A DNA stretch of 64,000 nucleotides from assembly GCA_016788865.1 (NCBI GenBank), contig JAEUSB010000095.1:62001-126000 (forward strand). The letters run 5' to 3'. The notes under the pieces are model-generated. The model did not search any database. It worked only from the letters and a program-made list of their open reading frames with translations, and had not been told where the DNA came from. Below, one piece after another: positions 61,246 through 64,000 of this stretch; within the stretch, counting starts at the first letter, position 1, and each line of letters opens with the position of its first letter. This DNA is from Leptospirales bacterium (GTDB lineage Bacteria > Spirochaetota > Leptospiria > Leptospirales > Leptonemataceae). The translations under genes and the position numbers were made by a program.

Positions 61246-61536
61246 TTACTTGTCCAGTTTCATTTGCGCGCAGCGTAGCATTTCATTGCAGAAGTCAGCG
61301 CTGTTCTTTGCTTGCTCGTAGCATTTCCACATGGTCTCTCCATGTTTGCTGCAGGAGTTATTGCATCCTGCGGTCAGTAGATCCATTTCCTTACTGGTTG
61401 GAGTCTGGCCATGCATTTTGGCAGGGCACTCAACCATTTTACGGCATGGTTCGGTGCAATCGAGTTTCTTGCAGTTTGCTCCGGCCAAAATGGCAAATCC
61501 GGAGACTAATAGAAGCATTTGAATTGAGCGGAGCAT
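61246..61536 (-). CDS. Small exported cysteine-rich protein
   Basis: The 96-residue product has a signal sequence (SIQMLLLVSGFAILAGAN) and nine Cys residues in about 75 mature residues, spaced as CX3C pairs and longer gaps (DCTEPC, GCNNSC, CNEMLRC). This suggests disulfide bonding or metal binding outside the cytoplasm. The Cys at 22 might be lipidated, but the lipobox is poor. Small Cys-rich proteins of this style are known from Leptospira, function unknown. The start at 61536 has a GAGGTG ribosome binding site, ruling out the longer frame to 61593. Confidence 0.75.
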   Translation of the reverse strand: MLRSIQMLLLVSGFAILAGANCKKLDCTEPCRKMVECPAKMHGQTPTSKEMDLLTAGCNNSCSKHGETMWKCYEQAKNSADFCNEMLRCAQMKLDK

Positions 61537-61730
61537 GTTCACCTCGGCCAGTGGGCCTGCGTTTAGGGATTTTTGGGATGGGCGTCGGGTCAAATAGAAA
61601 ACACTGTTCGGTCCGGCCCTACCAGGGCGCCGGTCTGGTCCAAACAGCCGTCAACCGCGTCAGGCGGTCGTAAGCACCTCTCTAGAGGCCTTTCCGGCAA
61701 ACCGATGCCATCCTTAATTGTGCGTTACCC

Positions 61731-63023
61731 ATGGATTTTAGCCGAAAATTAAAGGGCATGCCTGCCAGCTCCCGCTCCCACGTCCGCATTGCGCTCTGTC
61801 TCCTGCTTATCGCGGCCGGATCATCCCTGCGTGCAGAAAGTGGCGAGCTCATCTACGCATTTCGCAACTATACTCGTCCAGAACCGATTCGAATGCTCCT
61901 TGTGGGAGAGATCCAGAGCAAGATCAAGGCGCCACAGCGAAACGAAAAAGCCTCACCGTTTGTAGGTTACGACACACGACTGGATCAGGTGACCGTGAAA
62001 GTTCGCAATCCGCGTGGCCTCAAAGTAGGGCAGAAATTATACATCATCGACAAGAACCCATATCATGAACGGTTCCGCAATGGCCTGATCGTCGGTGAAA
62101 TCACCGTCCAGTCCGTGCTCAAAACGGCCTTCTATGGCTGGGTTGTGACCGGCACGGGCATTCTGCTCCGGGTCCGCGAAGGTCTCTTTGTAGCTCGCAC
62201 TCAGGATTCAGAAACCCTCGCGCATGCCTTTGATCTCAAGAAGAAGGGTGATTTGTACCGGGATCGCGGTGAACAGGAAAAGGCAGTTGCGACCTATCAG
62301 TCCGCACTCGTTGCAGATCGGGATTTATCGGAGGCTCATGCCTCGCTTGGAATTTCATTTCTCAAAGAAATGCGCAGCCGCGAATTTCCATCCAGGGCGC
62401 TGTCGGAGTTTGAGCAGGCATGGAAAGTTCGCGAGAACTTCCACTACGCCTACGACGAAGTTAACTTCTATAGAAACTACATGGAAGCACTCTACATTGC
62501 TTACCGGGTCCGTCGCCTGGAAAGCGGGAAAGGCGACAAGGCCCTTGGCTATGTGAATCGCCTCAAGGAAGTCGCCGATGCAGCCGCCATGCATGTGCCC
62601 GAAGATCCGGATGTCCTGGTTGGCCTGCTTCGATTCCAACTCACTACAATGGAAATGAATCGCAATGGTGCGAGCCCTGCGCAGCGTAAGCTATACGATG
62701 AGTCCCTGAAGGCCGCAGGACAACTCGTAGACAAGCTCGAACCAATTCTGAACGATCCCAAAACCTACCTGAAGCGTATGCAGCGTCAGGCTGAAGGCAA
62801 CGTTGCCACACTGAAATTCACGGCAGGCCAGGCTGAAGTCCACCGACTTGCAGTAATCTACTACGGCGCAATGTTCCGCGACCTTCGGAACTCTACGCGG
62901 CCGGAGGATGCGCAAGTTCGCGAGAAGTGTGCTGCGCGTATTCGCTGGCATGCGCGGCAATTTACGGCGCACAAATCCGCAACTGATCCTGAAATCGACC
63001 GGTATATTCGCGAAACGGAATGA
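61731..63023 (+). CDS. Exported TPR-containing protein
   Basis: The 430-residue product has a signal peptide (about residues 17-35, [19 protein letters not shown]), a beta-rich N-terminal domain ([24 protein letters not shown], in the pieces [17 protein letters not shown]) and then helical tetratricopeptide-like repeats, e.g. [20 protein letters not shown] and the following helix pair. It is probably a periplasmic or outer-membrane scaffold; similar FlgT/LysM-like accessory domains could be involved but I cannot name it. An alternative Met at 61758 gives a shorter signal peptide. Its stop overlaps the tgt start (ATGA). Confidence 0.68.
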   Translation: MDFSRKLKGMPASSRSHVRIALCLLLIAAGSSLRAESGELIYAFRNYTRPEPIRMLLVGEIQSKIKAPQRNEKASPFVGYDTRLDQVTVKVRNPRGLKVGQKLYIIDKNPYHERFRNGLIVGEITVQSVLKTAFYGWVVTGTGILLRVREGLFVARTQDSETLAHAFDLKKKGDLYRDRGEQEKAVATYQSALVADRDLSEAHASLGISFLKEMRSREFPSRALSEFEQAWKVRENFHYAYDEVNFYRNYMEALYIAYRVRRLESGKGDKALGYVNRLKEVADAAAMHVPEDPDVLVGLLRFQLTTMEMNRNGASPAQRKLYDESLKAAGQLVDKLEPILNDPKTYLKRMQRQAEGNVATLKFTAGQAEVHRLAVIYYGAMFRDLRNSTRPEDAQVREKCAARIRWHARQFTAHKSATDPEIDRYIRETE

Positions 63024-64000
63024 GCTTCTTTAGCGAAGAGGCTCGCGATGGAGAAGCGCGCACGGGTCTCCTCGAATTCGAAACGGTCGAAGGAAAGCTT
63101 CAAGTTCAAACCCCCGCCTTTATGCCCGTTGGAACCCGGGCGAGTGTTAAGGGTCTCTTTCAAGAGAATCTCGAAGAGATTGGCTACAAGCTAATACTTG
63201 GAAATACATATCACCTCTACTTGCGACCTGGTTCAAAAGAGATTAGAACTCTGGGTGGACTGAAGAAATTCATGTCATGGAACAAGGGCGTAATTCTCAC
63301 CGATAGCGGTGGATATCAAATGTTCAGTCTATCCGAGCATATGAAGCTCGATGACGCTGGCGTTACATTCAAGAGTCACCTTGATGGAAGCATGCATCGC
63401 TTCACTCCAGAGTCAGCGATTGATATTCAATGTGATTTGCAGTCTGATATCATGATGGTGCTAGACGATTGTCCTCCCGGTGATTCCGACCCGAATCGGA
63501 TTCGTGACTCACTGAATCGCACCCATCGCTGGGCAAAGAGCTCGATTGAGCATCATTCGAATCTAGTCACTTCCGGTCAGGTTGATCCAGGCAAGCAACG
63601 ATTGTTCGGAATTGTGCAGGGAGCTATTTCAGAGGAAGCACGGATTGAATCGCTCGAATTCATCTCAGGCCTGCCTTTCTCGGGAGTCGCCATTGGCGGG
63701 CTCTCTGTTGGTGAGTCGCGCGAGGACTTTTACAGGATACTGCAGTGTCTGAATGGTCGAATGGACCGGCTGAGACCCAGGTATCTCATGGGAGTTGGCA
63801 CTGTTCCTGACTTCATCGAATCTGTCAAAAATGGAATTGATATGTTTGATTGCGTACTCCCTACACGAAATGCGCGAAATGGGCAGGCACTGACGTCAGC
63901 CGGAAAGGTGCGAATTCGCAATCAATCGCATAAATTGGACGATCGACCACTCGATCCGGGGTGTTCCTGTCTGGTCTGCAGGCGGTACAGCCGTGCATAT
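63020..64000 (+). CDS. tgt: Queuine tRNA-ribosyltransferase, 5' part (runs off window end)
   Basis: Tgt exchanges G34 for preQ1 in tRNAs with GUN anticodons. The visible 327 codons read without a stop to the last base. Motifs are [38 protein letters not shown] (D95), [37 protein letters not shown] (nucleophile Asp) and CSCLVCRRY, the zinc-binding cysteines near the C terminus. About 45-50 residues, including the final zinc-ligand His, lie beyond the window. The ATG overlaps the upstream stop, so it is coupled to the TPR gene. Confidence 0.96.
   Translation, partial: MSFFSEEARDGEARTGLLEFETVEGKLQVQTPAFMPVGTRASVKGLFQENLEEIGYKLILGNTYHLYLRPGSKEIRTLGGLKKFMSWNKGVILTDSGGYQMFSLSEHMKLDDAGVTFKSHLDGSMHRFTPESAIDIQCDLQSDIMMVLDDCPPGDSDPNRIRDSLNRTHRWAKSSIEHHSNLVTSGQVDPGKQRLFGIVQGAISEEARIESLEFISGLPFSGVAIGGLSVGESREDFYRILQCLNGRMDRLRPRYLMGVGTVPDFIESVKNGIDMFDCVLPTRNARNGQALTSAGKVRIRNQSHKLDDRPLDPGCSCLVCRRYSRAY

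Noticed and set aside
61594-61730. Further copy of the hairpin repeat
   Set aside because: There are short local stems (GCCCT/AGGGC, ACCGC/GCGGT) but no core box match.

Overview
The window is a gene-dense bacterial chromosome segment of about 50% G+C. It has short intergenic gaps, many ATGA or GTGA gene overlaps, frequent TTG/GTG starts and many lipoproteins with loose, spirochaete-like lipoboxes. The gene set points to a Gram-negative spirochaete of the Leptospirales, close to Leptospira, Leptonema or Turneriella: 7TMR-DISM sensors, a BC-BCCP carboxylase of about 950 residues, a small Cys-rich exported protein, a PagL-like outer-membrane enzyme and System I cytochrome c maturation. This placement is inferred from gene content; there is no rRNA in the window. 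No prophage, CRISPR array, complete insertion sequence, tRNA or rRNA was seen.

Layout. 1-7.5 kb: the end of mgtE, a retinol-saturase/CrtI-like oxidoreductase, a PagL-like lipid A deacylase candidate, a five-PAS GGDEF-EAL protein and a DegT/DnrJ aminotransferase. 7.5-10.5 kb: ribF, a hypothetical exported protein and a STAS protein, interspersed with four copies of a structured GC-rich hairpin repeat (the most unusual DNA-level feature here). 10.6-20 kb: a J-domain protein, lipoprotein NagZ, HemW, a DUF2817 zinc peptidase, a lipobox-bearing hybrid kinase, DinB and an outer-membrane barrel candidate. 20-30 kb: the biotin-dependent carboxylase, a YfbK-like VWA lipoprotein, an M20 peptidase, a leaderless BtuF-like protein, a LysM protein with a lysine-rich tail, an AT-rich gene-poor stretch with clustered GACATAAT motifs, an XRE regulator and a steroid-reductase-like membrane protein. 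30-34.8 kb: EVE protein, a membrane protein, CapA and an FAD oxidoreductase with an embedded zinc ribbon.

34.8-40.4 kb is a translationally coupled cytochrome c maturation operon: ccmE (CxxxY variant), ccmF, a five-cysteine ccmH, a zinc-ribbon protein, an unknown membrane-anchored protein and a CcmA-like ATPase. 41.3-46.6 kb is a nitric oxide reductase locus: a Crp/Fnr (DNR-like) regulator divergent from norC-norB-norQ-norD, with a perfect FNR/DNR box placed at -41.5 from a good -10 element. The two loci fit together functionally, because NorC is a c-type (here diheme) cytochrome that needs haem attachment.

46.6-64 kb: a membrane-anchored AraC regulator, a fatty-acid hydroxylase, a 7TMR-DISM/PAS/anti-sigma-type ATPase sensor, a NamZ-like (DUF1343) lipoprotein, thiL, a Fur-family regulator, ligA, leuS, an LtaS-type sulfatase, a Cys-rich protein, a TPR protein and the start of tgt, cut by the window end.
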